Shown: positions 15,832 to 23,894, counted from the stretch's first letter. The stretch is 38,361 nt of DNA from Pedobacter psychrodurus (GCF_004331735.1 NZ_SJSO01000036.1:1-38361), one strand, 5' to 3'. Numbers and translations are program-made. Notes: a model not told the origin generated them from the sequence alone.

Positions 15832-16488
15832 ATGTGCGCAAAAACAATAGATACAAAAGATATTACATACGATAGCCTGTTACAAGGTAATAAAGACTGG
15901 GTTAAAGATACGATTGACAGTGATCCTGCCTTTTTTGATAAACTTTCTGCAGGTCAAAGTCCGCCAGTATTGTGGATTGGTTGTTCAGATAGCCGCGTGC
16001 CTGCAAACCAGATAACAAACACTAAACCAGGCGATATTTTTGTTCATAGAAATATTGCCAATGTGGTAGTGCATACAGATATGAATTTACTTTCAGTACT
16101 GGATTATTCTATTAATGTATTAAAAGTTAAACACGTTATTGTTTGTGGCCATTATGGCTGCGGAGGTGTGAAAGCTGCATTAGGTAATAAACAGGTTGGA
16201 ATTATTGATAACTGGTTGAGAAACATCCGCGATGTATACCGTACTCACGAAAGTGAAATGGCTACAATCGAAGATCCCGATCAGCGTTTTGACCGTTTAG
16301 TTGAATTAAATGCCATTGAGGGCGCTGCAAATGTAACCAATACATCGATTGTACAAAGCGCTTGGGCCAATGGCCAGGAACTAGCCGTACATGCTTGGGT
16401 TTATAGCTTAAAAACAGGAATCATCAAAGACCTGGAAGTAACTTGTACTGGTATTGATGGTGTTGCCCCTGCGTTTAAAGTAGGATAA
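15832..16488 (+). CDS. Beta-class carbonic anhydrase
   Basis: A 218-residue cytosolic enzyme. The zinc and catalytic residues are all present: Cys51-Ser-Asp53-Ser-Arg55 in WIGCSDSRVPANQI, and His107/Cys110 in CGHYGCGGV. It interconverts CO2 and bicarbonate. Its ATG is 2 bp after the SulP stop, implying tight co-expression with the anion transporter; together they would raise or equilibrate internal bicarbonate for carboxylases. The only carboxylase visible here is the divergent acyl-CoA carboxylase subunit at 11.3-12.9 kb. A shared terminator follows. Confidence 0.95.
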   Translation: MCAKTIDTKDITYDSLLQGNKDWVKDTIDSDPAFFDKLSAGQSPPVLWIGCSDSRVPANQITNTKPGDIFVHRNIANVVVHTDMNLLSVLDYSINVLKVKHVIVCGHYGCGGVKAALGNKQVGIIDNWLRNIRDVYRTHESEMATIEDPDQRFDRLVELNAIEGAANVTNTSIVQSAWANGQELAVHAWVYSLKTGIIKDLEVTCTGIDGVAPAFKVG

Positions 16489-16524
16489 AAGCATCACAAT
16501 AGGTGCTATTTTTAGTTATTAGGG

Positions 16525-16554
16525 AAAGCTCCCGATTTTACATCGGGGGCTTTT
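16525..16554. terminator. Bidirectional terminator between convergent genes
   Basis: AAAGCTCCCGAT (16525-16536) pairs with ATCGGGGGCTTT (16542-16553), followed by T residues on the plus strand. It lies 37 bp after the carbonic anhydrase stop and abuts the stop of the leftward hydrophilic protein gene at 16553-16555. Confidence 0.85.
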
Positions 16555-16813
16555 ATTCTTTTGTGGTATTGGGCATGTTTCCCGCTTCACCTTTATTGCC
16601 TTTTTCGGCATCTGTTCTAGCTTCTTCCGATCCAAAATCGCCTCCTCCAAAATCTCGGCCAAGGTTACCAGCATCGGTTTCTACCGTATTTTTCTTTTCT
16701 TTATCGTTACTTCGGTGGCGGGGCACCAATTGATCGGGCATATTGCTTTTATCAGCAGTGTTATCTGCATTTTTATTGCCTAAGTTTTCGTTGTTATCTT
16801 TTGTGTTTTTCAT
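16553..16813 (-). CDS. Hydrophilic, probably disordered small protein
   Basis: An 86-residue protein made almost only of polar residues, rich in Asn, Asp, Lys, Glu and Gly (for example NTKDNNENLGNKNADNTADK and RDFGGGDFGSEEARTDAEKG). It has no hydrophobic core, signal peptide or Cys. I recognise no named family; the composition resembles hydrophilin or stress-type proteins, but this is only compositional. Its stop falls in the right arm of the shared terminator. About 110 bp separate it from the upstream sulfatase stop, so it has its own or a read-through transcript. Confidence 0.6.
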   Translation of the reverse strand: MKNTKDNNENLGNKNADNTADKSNMPDQLVPRHRSNDKEKKNTVETDAGNLGRDFGGGDFGSEEARTDAEKGNKGEAGNMPNTTKE

Positions 16814-16922
16814 GGTCTTATTATAAGCTACTTACATAAAACAGCATAAAAGAAGATTGGTTTTACATCTTTAAACTGATGTTAGATAGAGTTGGTCAAG
16901 CAACCCAGCCAACCAATCTGTT

Positions 16923-18431
16923 TTACTTTGTTTTAGCCTCTTCTGTACTTAATAAAGCTTCCAATTCTTTTACCTTTTCAGGATATTTTAATGCAAGGTT
17001 GTTTTTTTCGCTCAAATCATCTGTTAGGTTGTACAGTTGTGCTGTAGGCAGGTTTCCGCTATCGGTATGGGTAAGTTTATAAAAAACTTCCCCTTTTGAT
17101 GGCCTGATATATTTCCAGTTATCCTTAACAATTGCCAATTGGTTACTCTGTTCGATAAAGAAGTCACGACCTTTTTGATCTTTTCCTATAAAGGCATCCC
17201 ATACATTTTTACTATCAATTGCGTTTTTACTTTCTAAGTTGAAAAAACCAGCAAATGAAGCTAAGAAATCAATTTGTGAAACTAAGGCTCCAGAAACACC
17301 AGGTTTAATTTTTGCTGGCCACGAAATAATAAAAGGTTCGCGTGTACCACCTTCTAAAATGCTGTATTTCCCTCCGCGTAAGCTGCCTGCAGGTGTATGG
17401 CCGTTTAATTTTTCGAAACCCTGGTCTTCGTAGCCATCCATAATTACAGGGCCGTTATCGCTGCTAAAAATAATCATGGTATTTTTAGCAAGGCCAAGGT
17501 ATTTTAGTTGTTTTGTTATTTCGCCAACTGCCCAATCGAGTTGTAAAATTACATCGCCACGATTGCCCAATTCACTTTTGCCTTTAAACATGGTGCCAGC
17601 TAAGCGTGGTACATGCGGTTCGGTTAAGGCATAGTATAGGAAAAAAGGCTCTTCTTTATGATCTTCGATAAAATTTTTCGCTTTGGTTAAAAAGGTAAAT
17701 GGCAGTTCCTCATCCGTCCAGCGGGCAAGTTTGCCTCCCTGCATATAACCAATGCGGCCAACGCCGTTTACAATGGTCTGGTTGTGCCCATGATTAACTT
17801 CAGCAGGCATTTTTAACAAATCTGGGTGGTCTTTTCCTGTTGGATCTGTGCCAATTGGGTTTTTATAATCAACCGTAATCGGATCATTAGGATCTAAACC
17901 TACCACCAGTTGATTTTCCATAAAAACGGTTGGTACCCTATCGGCAGTAGCCGGGAAAATAAATGAATAATCAAAGCCAACTTCTTTTGGCCCGGGCTTT
18001 ACTTCTTTGTTCCAATCTTTTTCTACTGCGTTGCCCAAACCTAAATGCCATTTACCAATAAGCCCTGTTTTATAACCTGCTTGCTGAAAGATTGATGGAA
18101 GTGCGGTATTGTCTGTTGGGATAATCAATGCGGCATCGCCTGGCAAAACGCCTGTTCCTTTTTTACGCCATGCATATCTTCCCGTCATTAAGGAATAGCG
18201 CGAAGGTGTACAGGTAGATGCGGTAGCGTGACCGTTGGTAAACCGCAATCCTTGCTTTGCAAGGGCATCAATATTTGGCGTTTTGATTTTTGTTGCACCA
18301 TAACAACTGAGGTCGCCATAACCCAAATCGTCGGCATAGATGATGATTACATTGGGTTTCTTTTGTGCGGAAGCATAAAAGTTAAAGTATGCAACACAGA
18401 GAATAAAGGATAGTAGGAATTTGTGGTTCAT
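16923..18431 (-). CDS. Secreted sulfatase (arylsulfatase-type)
   Basis: I start at the ATG at 18429-18431 (MNHKFLLSF), giving 502 residues with a signal peptide cut near YASAQ (residues 19-23). The 13 extra upstream codons run into the terminator hairpin of the preceding gene. Metal-site IIYADDLGYGD (Asp34, Asp35) and the formylglycine motif CTPSR (Cys74-Arg78) are present, then SSDNGP with the second Asp-Asn pair. It hydrolyses sulfate esters after Cys74 is converted to formylglycine; no anaerobic maturase or FGE gene is in the window. The substrate, perhaps a sulfated polysaccharide, is not evident. No SusCD pair is nearby. Confidence 0.92.
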   Translation of the reverse strand: MNHKFLLSFILCVAYFNFYASAQKKPNVIIIYADDLGYGDLSCYGATKIKTPNIDALAKQGLRFTNGHATASTCTPSRYSLMTGRYAWRKKGTGVLPGDAALIIPTDNTALPSIFQQAGYKTGLIGKWHLGLGNAVEKDWNKEVKPGPKEVGFDYSFIFPATADRVPTVFMENQLVVGLDPNDPITVDYKNPIGTDPTGKDHPDLLKMPAEVNHGHNQTIVNGVGRIGYMQGGKLARWTDEELPFTFLTKAKNFIEDHKEEPFFLYYALTEPHVPRLAGTMFKGKSELGNRGDVILQLDWAVGEITKQLKYLGLAKNTMIIFSSDNGPVIMDGYEDQGFEKLNGHTPAGSLRGGKYSILEGGTREPFIISWPAKIKPGVSGALVSQIDFLASFAGFFNLESKNAIDSKNVWDAFIGKDQKGRDFFIEQSNQLAIVKDNWKYIRPSKGEVFYKLTHTDSGNLPTAQLYNLTDDLSEKNNLALKYPEKVKELEALLSTEEAKTK

Positions 18432-18462
18432 GGTTAGAAATGGTATTCGGTTAAGCATAAAA

Positions 18463-18487
18463 AAGGCCAAACAACATGCTTGGCCTT
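18463..18487 (-). terminator. Terminator of the P5C dehydrogenase gene
   Basis: AAGGCCAA (18463-18470) pairs with TTGGCCTT (18480-18487). Read leftward, the stem is followed by a T6 run (18459-18464 as A on the plus strand). It starts 11 bp after the pruA stop and separates it from the sulfatase gene. Confidence 0.85.
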
Positions 18488-18498
18488 ATATTATGATA

Positions 18499-20133
18499 TT
18501 AATCTTCTGCTAAAAACGGATAACGGTAATCAGTTGGAGGATTAAAAGTTTCCTTAATGGTGCGTGGAGAAACCCAGCGCAACAAATTAACCATTGCACC
18601 AGCTTTATCATTTGTACCTGAACCTCTTGCGCCGCCAAATGGCTGTTGCCCAACAACTGCACCTGTACACTTATCGTTAATGTAAAAATTACCGGCTGAA
18701 TTGCGTAATGCGTAACTAGCTTTTTCTATAGCATATCTATCCTGCGATAAAATAGCACCTGTTAAAGCATAAGGTGAAGTGGTATCAATTATTTCTAAAA
18801 CCTGATCGAATTCTTCATCTTGGTATACATATACAGATAACACCGGACCAAAAAGTTCTTCACACATGGTAGTATATTTCGGATCATCAACCACTAAAAC
18901 AGTTGGTTCGATGAAATAACCTTTGCTCTTATCATAATTACCACCGGCAATAACTTCAACGCCTTCATCTTTTTTAGCCTGATCGATATATTTAGCCAGT
19001 TTATCGAAAGAACGTTCATCAATAACAGCATTAATGAAATTGCTGAAATCTTCAGTTCCACCCATTTTAAATGAAGCTAAATCTCTGGTTATTAAATTTT
19101 TAATTTCTGGCCAAAGGCTTTGTGGAATATAAGTACGGCTGGCAGCAGAACATTTTTGTCCTTGGTATTCGAAAGCACCACGTACAATTGCGGTAGCTGA
19201 AGCTGCAACATCTGCACTTGGGTGAACCAAAATAAAGTCTTTACCTCCAGTTTCGCCAACTATGCGCGGGTATGATTTGTACTTATGGATATTTGTTCCA
19301 ATTGTTTTCCATATTTCCTGAAATACTTTGGTAGAACCGGTAAAGTGAATACCTGCAAAATCAGCGTGATTAAAAACTACATCACCTACTTCAGGGCCAT
19401 CGGCAAAAACAAGGTTAATTACGCCGTCAGGTAAGCCAGCTTCACGAAAAACTTGCATAATTACATTAGCAGCATAAACTTGGGTATCCGCAGGTTTCCA
19501 AACCACCACATTACCCATCATGGCTACACAAGCAGGTAGATTACCCGCAATTGCTGTAAAATTGAAAGGTGTTAAAGCAAATATAAAACCTTCTAAGGGA
19601 CGTTGTTCGGTCCTGTTCCACATGCCATTTGGCGATACTGGCGGTTGTTGGCCATAAATATCCTGCATATAACTTACGTTAAAGCGTAAGAAATCAACCA
19701 ATTCGCAAGCGGCATCTATTTCTGCCTGGTAGGCATTTTTACTCTGCCCAAGCATGGTTGCAGCATTAATTTGATAACGGTATTTTGTAGCAAACAAATC
19801 AGCAGCTTTCATAAAAATGGCTGCTCTATGTTCCCAAGCTAAAGCTTCCCAATCAGCCTTGGCAGCTAAAGCAGCATCTATAGCCTGTTTTACATGGCTT
19901 TTATCGCCATAACTAAATGTTGCCAGTACATGTTGATGATCGTGTGGAACTACTACTTTCTTTTTGTTTTTTGTATGTATTTCTTGTCCGCCAATAAACA
20001 TCGGAATATCCAATTGTTTAGCACGTGCCTCTGCAATAGCCTCTTTTAAAAGCAAACGTTCTTTTGTGCCTGGCGCATAGCTATTAATAGGCTCGTTAAC
20101 CGGGGTAGGTACGTTAAAAAATCCTTTAAGCAT
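18499..20133 (-). CDS. pruA: L-glutamate gamma-semialdehyde (1-pyrroline-5-carboxylate) dehydrogenase
   Basis: A 544-residue aldehyde dehydrogenase of the P5CDH group, the length typical of the single-function Bacteroidota/eukaryotic form. The NAD+ site includes TPFNFTAIAGNLP (188-200) and FTGSTKVF (264-271); the general base is Glu294 in VGETGGKDF and the nucleophile is Cys328 in EYQGQKCSAASR. It oxidises glutamate semialdehyde to glutamate, the last step of proline breakdown. Proline dehydrogenase is not adjacent. A good promoter lies 23-50 bp upstream of the start, and a hairpin with T-run follows the stop, so it is monocistronic. Confidence 0.95.
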   Translation of the reverse strand: MLKGFFNVPTPVNEPINSYAPGTKERLLLKEAIAEARAKQLDIPMFIGGQEIHTKNKKKVVVPHDHQHVLATFSYGDKSHVKQAIDAALAAKADWEALAWEHRAAIFMKAADLFATKYRYQINAATMLGQSKNAYQAEIDAACELVDFLRFNVSYMQDIYGQQPPVSPNGMWNRTEQRPLEGFIFALTPFNFTAIAGNLPACVAMMGNVVVWKPADTQVYAANVIMQVFREAGLPDGVINLVFADGPEVGDVVFNHADFAGIHFTGSTKVFQEIWKTIGTNIHKYKSYPRIVGETGGKDFILVHPSADVAASATAIVRGAFEYQGQKCSAASRTYIPQSLWPEIKNLITRDLASFKMGGTEDFSNFINAVIDERSFDKLAKYIDQAKKDEGVEVIAGGNYDKSKGYFIEPTVLVVDDPKYTTMCEELFGPVLSVYVYQDEEFDQVLEIIDTTSPYALTGAILSQDRYAIEKASYALRNSAGNFYINDKCTGAVVGQQPFGGARGSGTNDKAGAMVNLLRWVSPRTIKETFNPPTDYRYPFLAED

Positions 20134-20155
20134 ATTTTATTTTTTATGATTTCGA

Positions 20156-20183
20156 CAAAGATAATGCTTTTTGGGGTAGGCAA
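20156..20183 (-). promoter_or_regulatory. Bacteroidota-type promoter of pruA
   Basis: Read on the minus strand: TTG (20183-20181), 17-bp spacer, TATCTTTG (20163-20156). This is an exact TTG / TAnnTTTG match. The predicted start is about 15 nt upstream of the pruA ATG. Confidence 0.75.
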
Positions 20184-20220
20184 TTCTATTATTCTGTAAA
20201 GAAAATAGGGCAAACGTTTG

Positions 20221-20268
20221 ACTGCAATAGTCCGAAAACGGAAGTCTGAAGACCGAAGCCGATAAGCA
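20221..20268. repeat. Degenerate period-7 tandem repeats
   Basis: From 20239 the sequence reads CGGAAGT, CTGAAGA, CCGAAGC, CGATAAG, with looser matches to the left. It lies in the spacer between the pruA promoter and the end of the polyketide operon. Confidence 0.5.
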
Positions 20269-20321
20269 GGTAATTTTAAAGAAAGTGTGGTTAAAATATG
20301 GGTATTTTGGGCGCTGCAAGA

Positions 20322-20368
20322 AGAGTTGACAACTTTTCTTGCCTCCTTGCTAGTAAGTTGTCAACTCT
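20322..20368. terminator. 14-bp perfect hairpin ending the polyketide operon
   Basis: AGAGTTGACAACTT (20322-20335) pairs perfectly with AAGTTGTCAACTCT (20355-20368) over a 19-nt loop. It begins 5 bp after the phosphopantetheinyl transferase stop (20373). There is no strong T-run in either direction, so it may be a terminator, a 3'-end stabiliser, or a mobile palindrome. Each arm also contains the near-palindrome GTTGACAAC. Confidence 0.55.
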
Positions 20369-20372
20369 GGAA

Positions 20373-20837
20373 TTAATACACCAAGGCCAAATATTGTCCA
20401 TGGTGACTCACACAGCCTGGATTGGTACTTTTATAATCAAATAAATGATTCGGAGATTTGTATATGGCCATACTGATGTCTTTTAGCTTAACAGATTCAA
20501 CTGAGGCAATAGTGTGAAGATAGGTTGTATAAATATCGCTTTTAGTGAAATATGTATTATCATCAACATTTACTGTACCATGTATCTGACCGGTATCTGA
20601 ATGAATAACACAGTTTAAACTCTTAGGGGCGAAATTTCTGATTCCAGTTTTACGGTTATAGATTTTATAAGCCGATTCTTTCATACTCCATAACAGCCAT
20701 ACCATATCATCAGGGTTTTTTGCTGATGTAATCAGTAACTGTTCATCAGCTGTGAAAATCTTATTCAGGTAATTTTTACGCCTCCAGTTACTTTGGGTTT
20801 TAGCTAGATCCAGATCGACGATATCGTTACCCAGCAT
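20373..20837 (-). CDS. 4'-phosphopantetheinyl transferase superfamily protein
   Basis: A 154-residue protein carrying the two family signatures: GNDIVDLD (residues 3-10, metal-binding Asp) and WSMKESAYK (residues 50-58, with Glu54 and Lys). It moves phosphopantetheine from CoA to the active Ser of a carrier protein. It is longer than AcpS (about 120) and shorter than Sfp (about 225), so it is one lobe plus a C-terminal extension. Its start overlaps the acyl carrier protein gene by 11 bp, which points to that ACP as its substrate. It is the last gene of the seven-gene polyketide operon. Confidence 0.88.
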   Translation of the reverse strand: MLGNDIVDLDLAKTQSNWRRKNYLNKIFTADEQLLITSAKNPDDMVWLLWSMKESAYKIYNRKTGIRNFAPKSLNCVIHSDTGQIHGTVNVDDNTYFTKSDIYTTYLHTIASVESVKLKDISMAIYKSPNHLFDYKSTNPGCVSHHGQYLALVY

Positions 20838-21087
20838 GTGCTTCCAGCTTTTGAACTATAATTTCGGTTGTGGCTTTTACAGTAAGCATTTTAGCCATCG
20901 AATCGTTGTCTATTTCGATGTTGAATTTCTCTTCAATATCTAAAACAATATCAACCAGGTTGGCCGAATTTATTTTTAAATCGTTAATAAAATCGGTGTT
21001 TTCGTCAATATGTGCCAGGGCAGATACCTCTTCGCTATAAGGTTCAACAATTGTTTTTAAGGCTTCGATGATCTCTTCTTTATTCAT
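20827..21087 (-). CDS. Acyl carrier protein (pathway-specific)
   Basis: An 86-residue carrier protein from the ATG at 21085-21087 (MNKEEIIEALK). The attachment site is Ser41 in DLKINSANLVD, followed by an acidic helix II (IVLDIEEKFNIEIDND). The frame is open further upstream, but those codons lie within the ketosynthase gene. The ketosynthase stop overlaps this start by 8 bp, and the phosphopantetheinyl transferase start overlaps its end by 11 bp. Compared with primary AcpP, the usual DSLD is NSAN, consistent with a specialised partner set. It presumably holds the chain made by the adjacent ketosynthase and dehydratase. Confidence 0.9.
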   Translation of the reverse strand: MNKEEIIEALKTIVEPYSEEVSALAHIDENTDFINDLKINSANLVDIVLDIEEKFNIEIDNDSMAKMLTVKATTEIIVQKLEAHAG

Positions 21088-22357
21088 GTGTGTATTTTTT
21101 AAAAATAATGGCGGCATTAATATCGCCAAAACCAAAACTGGCTTTAGCTAAGATATTAAATGGTTTATGAATTACTGTTTTTGGAATGCATTTCGCATCA
21201 ATTAAAGCGGCAACCTCAGGGCTTAAGTCTTCGCAATTAATATTAGGAAAAATAAATCCTTCTGAAAGTTCAAGTATGGAGGCTACACATTCTATACTCC
21301 CTGATGCTGCAATACAATGGCCAATCATGCCTTTTAGAGAATTGATGTATGGGAAATCATCATCAGGTAATTGCAGTGCTGTTTTCCAGTTTTCTATTTC
21401 GAGCGCATCTTTGGTTGTTGCAGTGAGGTGGCCATTAATCACATCTATTTCATGGGCTTCGATACCCGCATTCTTTAACGCTGTTTTGATACATCGCTGT
21501 ACAGCGCTAGGATTTGGAGCAGTCATAGTGCCTAAGCCACGTTGACCACCAGAGTTGATATGACCTCCAAGCACTTCGCCATAAATTTTGGCTTTCCTTG
21601 TCAGTGCGCTTTTGAGCGATTCTAATACCAAGGCTCCCGCTCCACTTCCAGGTACAAAGCCACTTGCAGTTGCACTCATTGGGCGGCTACCTTTTTCTGG
21701 TTCATGGTTATGTTTAAAAGTGCAAACTTTCATAGCATCAAAACCACCCCAAATGTAAGGGCCACTGTCGCTGGTACTTCCCGCTAACATTCTGGTGGCC
21801 TGACCAGTTTTAATCCTTTCGTAAGCCAATAATATACTTTCGGCTCCTGTTGCGCAGGCAGATGAATTGGTGCTTACTTGATTGCCTAAGCCAAGTTTTC
21901 CGCTGATAAAAGCGCTTACTCCACTGGCCATGGTTTGTATCACTACCGAACTTCCCAGTTTTTTGATTTCAAGCGCATCTATTTTATTAATTGCCCACCT
22001 AAATTTATCTATGCCAGAAGTGCCAGCTCCGAAAATGGTACCACTATCCCAGTCAGGTTCGTCGTTGTTTTCGATGGTCAAACCCGCATCATTCCAGGCA
22101 TCCAGACCAGCAATAACACCATATATAATTCCGGTGCTGTTTAGGTTTCGTAATTCAAGCGGTGTAAAATATTGGCTAATGCGCTCTTCACTAAGCGCTG
22201 GTTTACCTGCAATCTGACAAGAGAAGTTTAAGGCTTCTAAATCGGGCTGATGGCGGATGCCAGAAAGTCCATTTTTTATGGCATCTGAAAACTCACGAAT
22301 GGTAGTGCCATTGGGTGCACATACGCCTAATCCTGTAATTACAACTCTGTTACCCAT
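21080..22357 (-). CDS. Beta-ketoacyl-ACP synthase (FabF/KAS II-like)
   Basis: A 425-residue thiolase-fold condensing enzyme. The Cys-His-His triad is complete: Cys168 in TNSSACATGAES, His310 in INGHLTATTKD, and His347 in KGMIGHCIAASG, with conserved Lys342. The C-terminal ASFGFGDINAAIIF replaces the common SFGFGGTN with a GDIN variant. It elongates an acyl-ACP using malonyl-ACP. It overlaps the dehydratase gene by 8 bp and the ACP gene by 8 bp, so the three form one module. No ketoreductase or enoyl reductase is in the operon; these would have to come from primary fatty-acid synthesis. Confidence 0.92.
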   Translation of the reverse strand: MGNRVVITGLGVCAPNGTTIREFSDAIKNGLSGIRHQPDLEALNFSCQIAGKPALSEERISQYFTPLELRNLNSTGIIYGVIAGLDAWNDAGLTIENNDEPDWDSGTIFGAGTSGIDKFRWAINKIDALEIKKLGSSVVIQTMASGVSAFISGKLGLGNQVSTNSSACATGAESILLAYERIKTGQATRMLAGSTSDSGPYIWGGFDAMKVCTFKHNHEPEKGSRPMSATASGFVPGSGAGALVLESLKSALTRKAKIYGEVLGGHINSGGQRGLGTMTAPNPSAVQRCIKTALKNAGIEAHEIDVINGHLTATTKDALEIENWKTALQLPDDDFPYINSLKGMIGHCIAASGSIECVASILELSEGFIFPNINCEDLSPEVAALIDAKCIPKTVIHKPFNILAKASFGFGDINAAIIFKKYTHE

Positions 22358-22796
22358 TTTCTTTCGAAATTAACATTCCAGAAATATTTCCTTTGCAAAC
22401 CATTTCGCCAGCTGCATTTTCCATTTTTACTTTGCAACTCAGTTTATTAAACCTAAAATACACTTTCTCGCTCGTTATCGTTACTTTCTCTCCTGGCACA
22501 ACTGGTTTTAAAAAATCGATGGCATTTGATGTCATGGCAATTGATATATTTTGATCAGTTTCAATATTTTCTAGCAAGTAAATACCTAAACAAACCAACC
22601 CAATCTGTGCCATGGTTTCGGTGAGTATTACTGCCGGGGTAACGGGATAGCTTTTAAAATGACTTTCGTAAAAGGGTAGATCTTTAGCATAAGTATAAGT
22701 GCCCTTCGCTCCATTTTCATCAATGTGCAATAACTCATCAACAAAAAGAAAAGATTTCCCGTAAGGCAGTTTATCTATTATTTCTTGTGTAGTCAT
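22350..22796 (-). CDS. Hotdog-fold 3-hydroxyacyl-ACP dehydratase-like protein
   Basis: A 148-residue single hotdog domain. The FabZ-type segment YESHFKSYPVTPAVILTETM contains His46 and Glu60 at the catalytic positions, although the usual HFPGxPVMPG is altered to HFKSYPVTPA. LPYGKSFLFVDELL near the N-terminus is the typical FabZ/FabA entry (PhRxPFLLVDrv). It likely dehydrates 3-hydroxyacyl chains on the adjacent ACP; a thioesterase or non-catalytic role is possible given the changed motif. It follows the type III PKS gene by 45 bp of heptamer repeat DNA and overlaps the ketosynthase start. Confidence 0.82.
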   Translation of the reverse strand: MTTQEIIDKLPYGKSFLFVDELLHIDENGAKGTYTYAKDLPFYESHFKSYPVTPAVILTETMAQIGLVCLGIYLLENIETDQNISIAMTSNAIDFLKPVVPGEKVTITSEKVYFRFNKLSCKVKMENAAGEMVCKGNISGMLISKENG

Positions 22797-22841
22797 GAGT
22801 GATTGAATTATTGAGTGAGAGAAGGATTGAATAGGTGAGTG
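22797..22841. repeat. Degenerate period-7 repeat inside the polyketide operon
   Basis: The 45-bp gap between the type III PKS stop and dehydratase start can be read as heptamers GAGTGAT, TGAATTA, TTGAGTG, AGAGAAG, GATTGAA, TAGGTGA. It is the only real spacer within the operon. Confidence 0.55.
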
Positions 22842-23894
22842 TTACCATTGTAAAAGTATTCGCTGTGCCGAAAAGCCCGGCCCAAAGCTTAACATCAACC
22901 CTTTTTCTCCAGGCATTGGCTTTTTATCCATAATTCTTTCTAAAACATAGAGAACTGTTGCACTGCTCATGTTTCCGTAAAGCCTTAAAACTTCTTTCGT
23001 TTCATCTATATTTTTGCCAAGCTGGCCGAACAATTCTTCTACTATTTGAATAATCTTTTTTCCGCCCGGATGGAAGATCAGGTGTTCTACGCCATTGATG
23101 TCGAGCCCATTTTTGGCTAGAAAAGGGTGAATAATATCTGGGAAATGATTGGCGATGGTTTCTGGAACTGCCACATCCAGTACCATTTGTAGTCCGGTAT
23201 TGGTAAGTTTAAATCCCATCATCTCTTCGGCATCATAAAAATGGTACATTCCTTCGTCCAAAATCTCTGGCCCACTATCTTCTTCATTCGAGCTTAACAG
23301 TACACAGGCGGCTCCATCGCCAAATATTGCTGCACTTACAATGTTGGCCATCGAAAAATCGTTCAATTGAAAGGTTGCCGTTGGCGATTCTACCGCAATT
23401 ACTGCTGCGCGTTTGCCAGGATTAGCTTTCAGAAAATTCTTGGCGTAAATCATACCAGATACACCAGCAGCACAACCCATTTCAGTTACAGGTAAACGAA
23501 TAATGTCCTGACGGAGTTTGAGCAGATTGATCAGATAGGCATCTAAAGAAGGGATCATGATTCCGGTGCAGCTTACCGTAATAATGTAGTCTAAATCCTG
23601 CGCTTGCCAATTGGCTTTTTCGAGTGCAGTTTGCAAACATTTAGCACCCAGCTTTATCCCTTCCCTTACATAAATGTTGTTTCGCTCCTCAAAACTTAAA
23701 TCACTAAAAACCTCTTCAGGCGACATGATCGAATATCTTTTATCTACGGCAGCGCCCTCGAAAATTTTTTTTACTTTTCTGACAAACCGATCGTCCTGAT
23801 CTTTTAGCCAAATATCCAGAAAAGGCAAAATCTCATCTGTTGATCTCCAAAATTCGGGCAAGGCTTTACTTACTGCTTTTACGGTTACGCTCAT
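22842..23894 (-). CDS. Type III polyketide synthase (chalcone synthase-like)
   Basis: A 350-residue homodimeric-type condensing enzyme. The Cys-His-Asn triad of type III PKSs is complete: Cys141 in TEMGCAAGVSG, His275 in LIFHPGGKKI, and Asn308 in LYGNMSSATVLYVLER. The terminal LSFGPGFSAQRILLQW is the family's GPG loop. It extends a starter acyl thioester with malonyl-CoA and closes the poly-keto chain to a ring (resorcinol, phloroglucinol or pyrone). The starter is inferred to be a long acyl chain from the adjacent ACP system. It overlaps the methyltransferase stop by 4 bp. Its fourth-ranked alternative, a KAS III (FabH), is less likely because of the GNMSSAT/GPG motifs and length. Confidence 0.92.
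   Translation of the reverse strand: MSVTVKAVSKALPEFWRSTDEILPFLDIWLKDQDDRFVRKVKKIFEGAAVDKRYSIMSPEEVFSDLSFEERNNIYVREGIKLGAKCLQTALEKANWQAQDLDYIITVSCTGIMIPSLDAYLINLLKLRQDIIRLPVTEMGCAAGVSGMIYAKNFLKANPGKRAAVIAVESPTATFQLNDFSMANIVSAAIFGDGAACVLLSSNEEDSGPEILDEGMYHFYDAEEMMGFKLTNTGLQMVLDVAVPETIANHFPDIIHPFLAKNGLDINGVEHLIFHPGGKKIIQIVEELFGQLGKNIDETKEVLRLYGNMSSATVLYVLERIMDKKPMPGEKGLMLSFGPGFSAQRILLQW

Noticed and set aside
22842..23894. KAS III (FabH) identity for the type III PKS
   Set aside because: The GNMSSAT motif, FHPGG His and terminal GPG loop with 350-residue length fit chalcone-synthase-like enzymes better than FabH.
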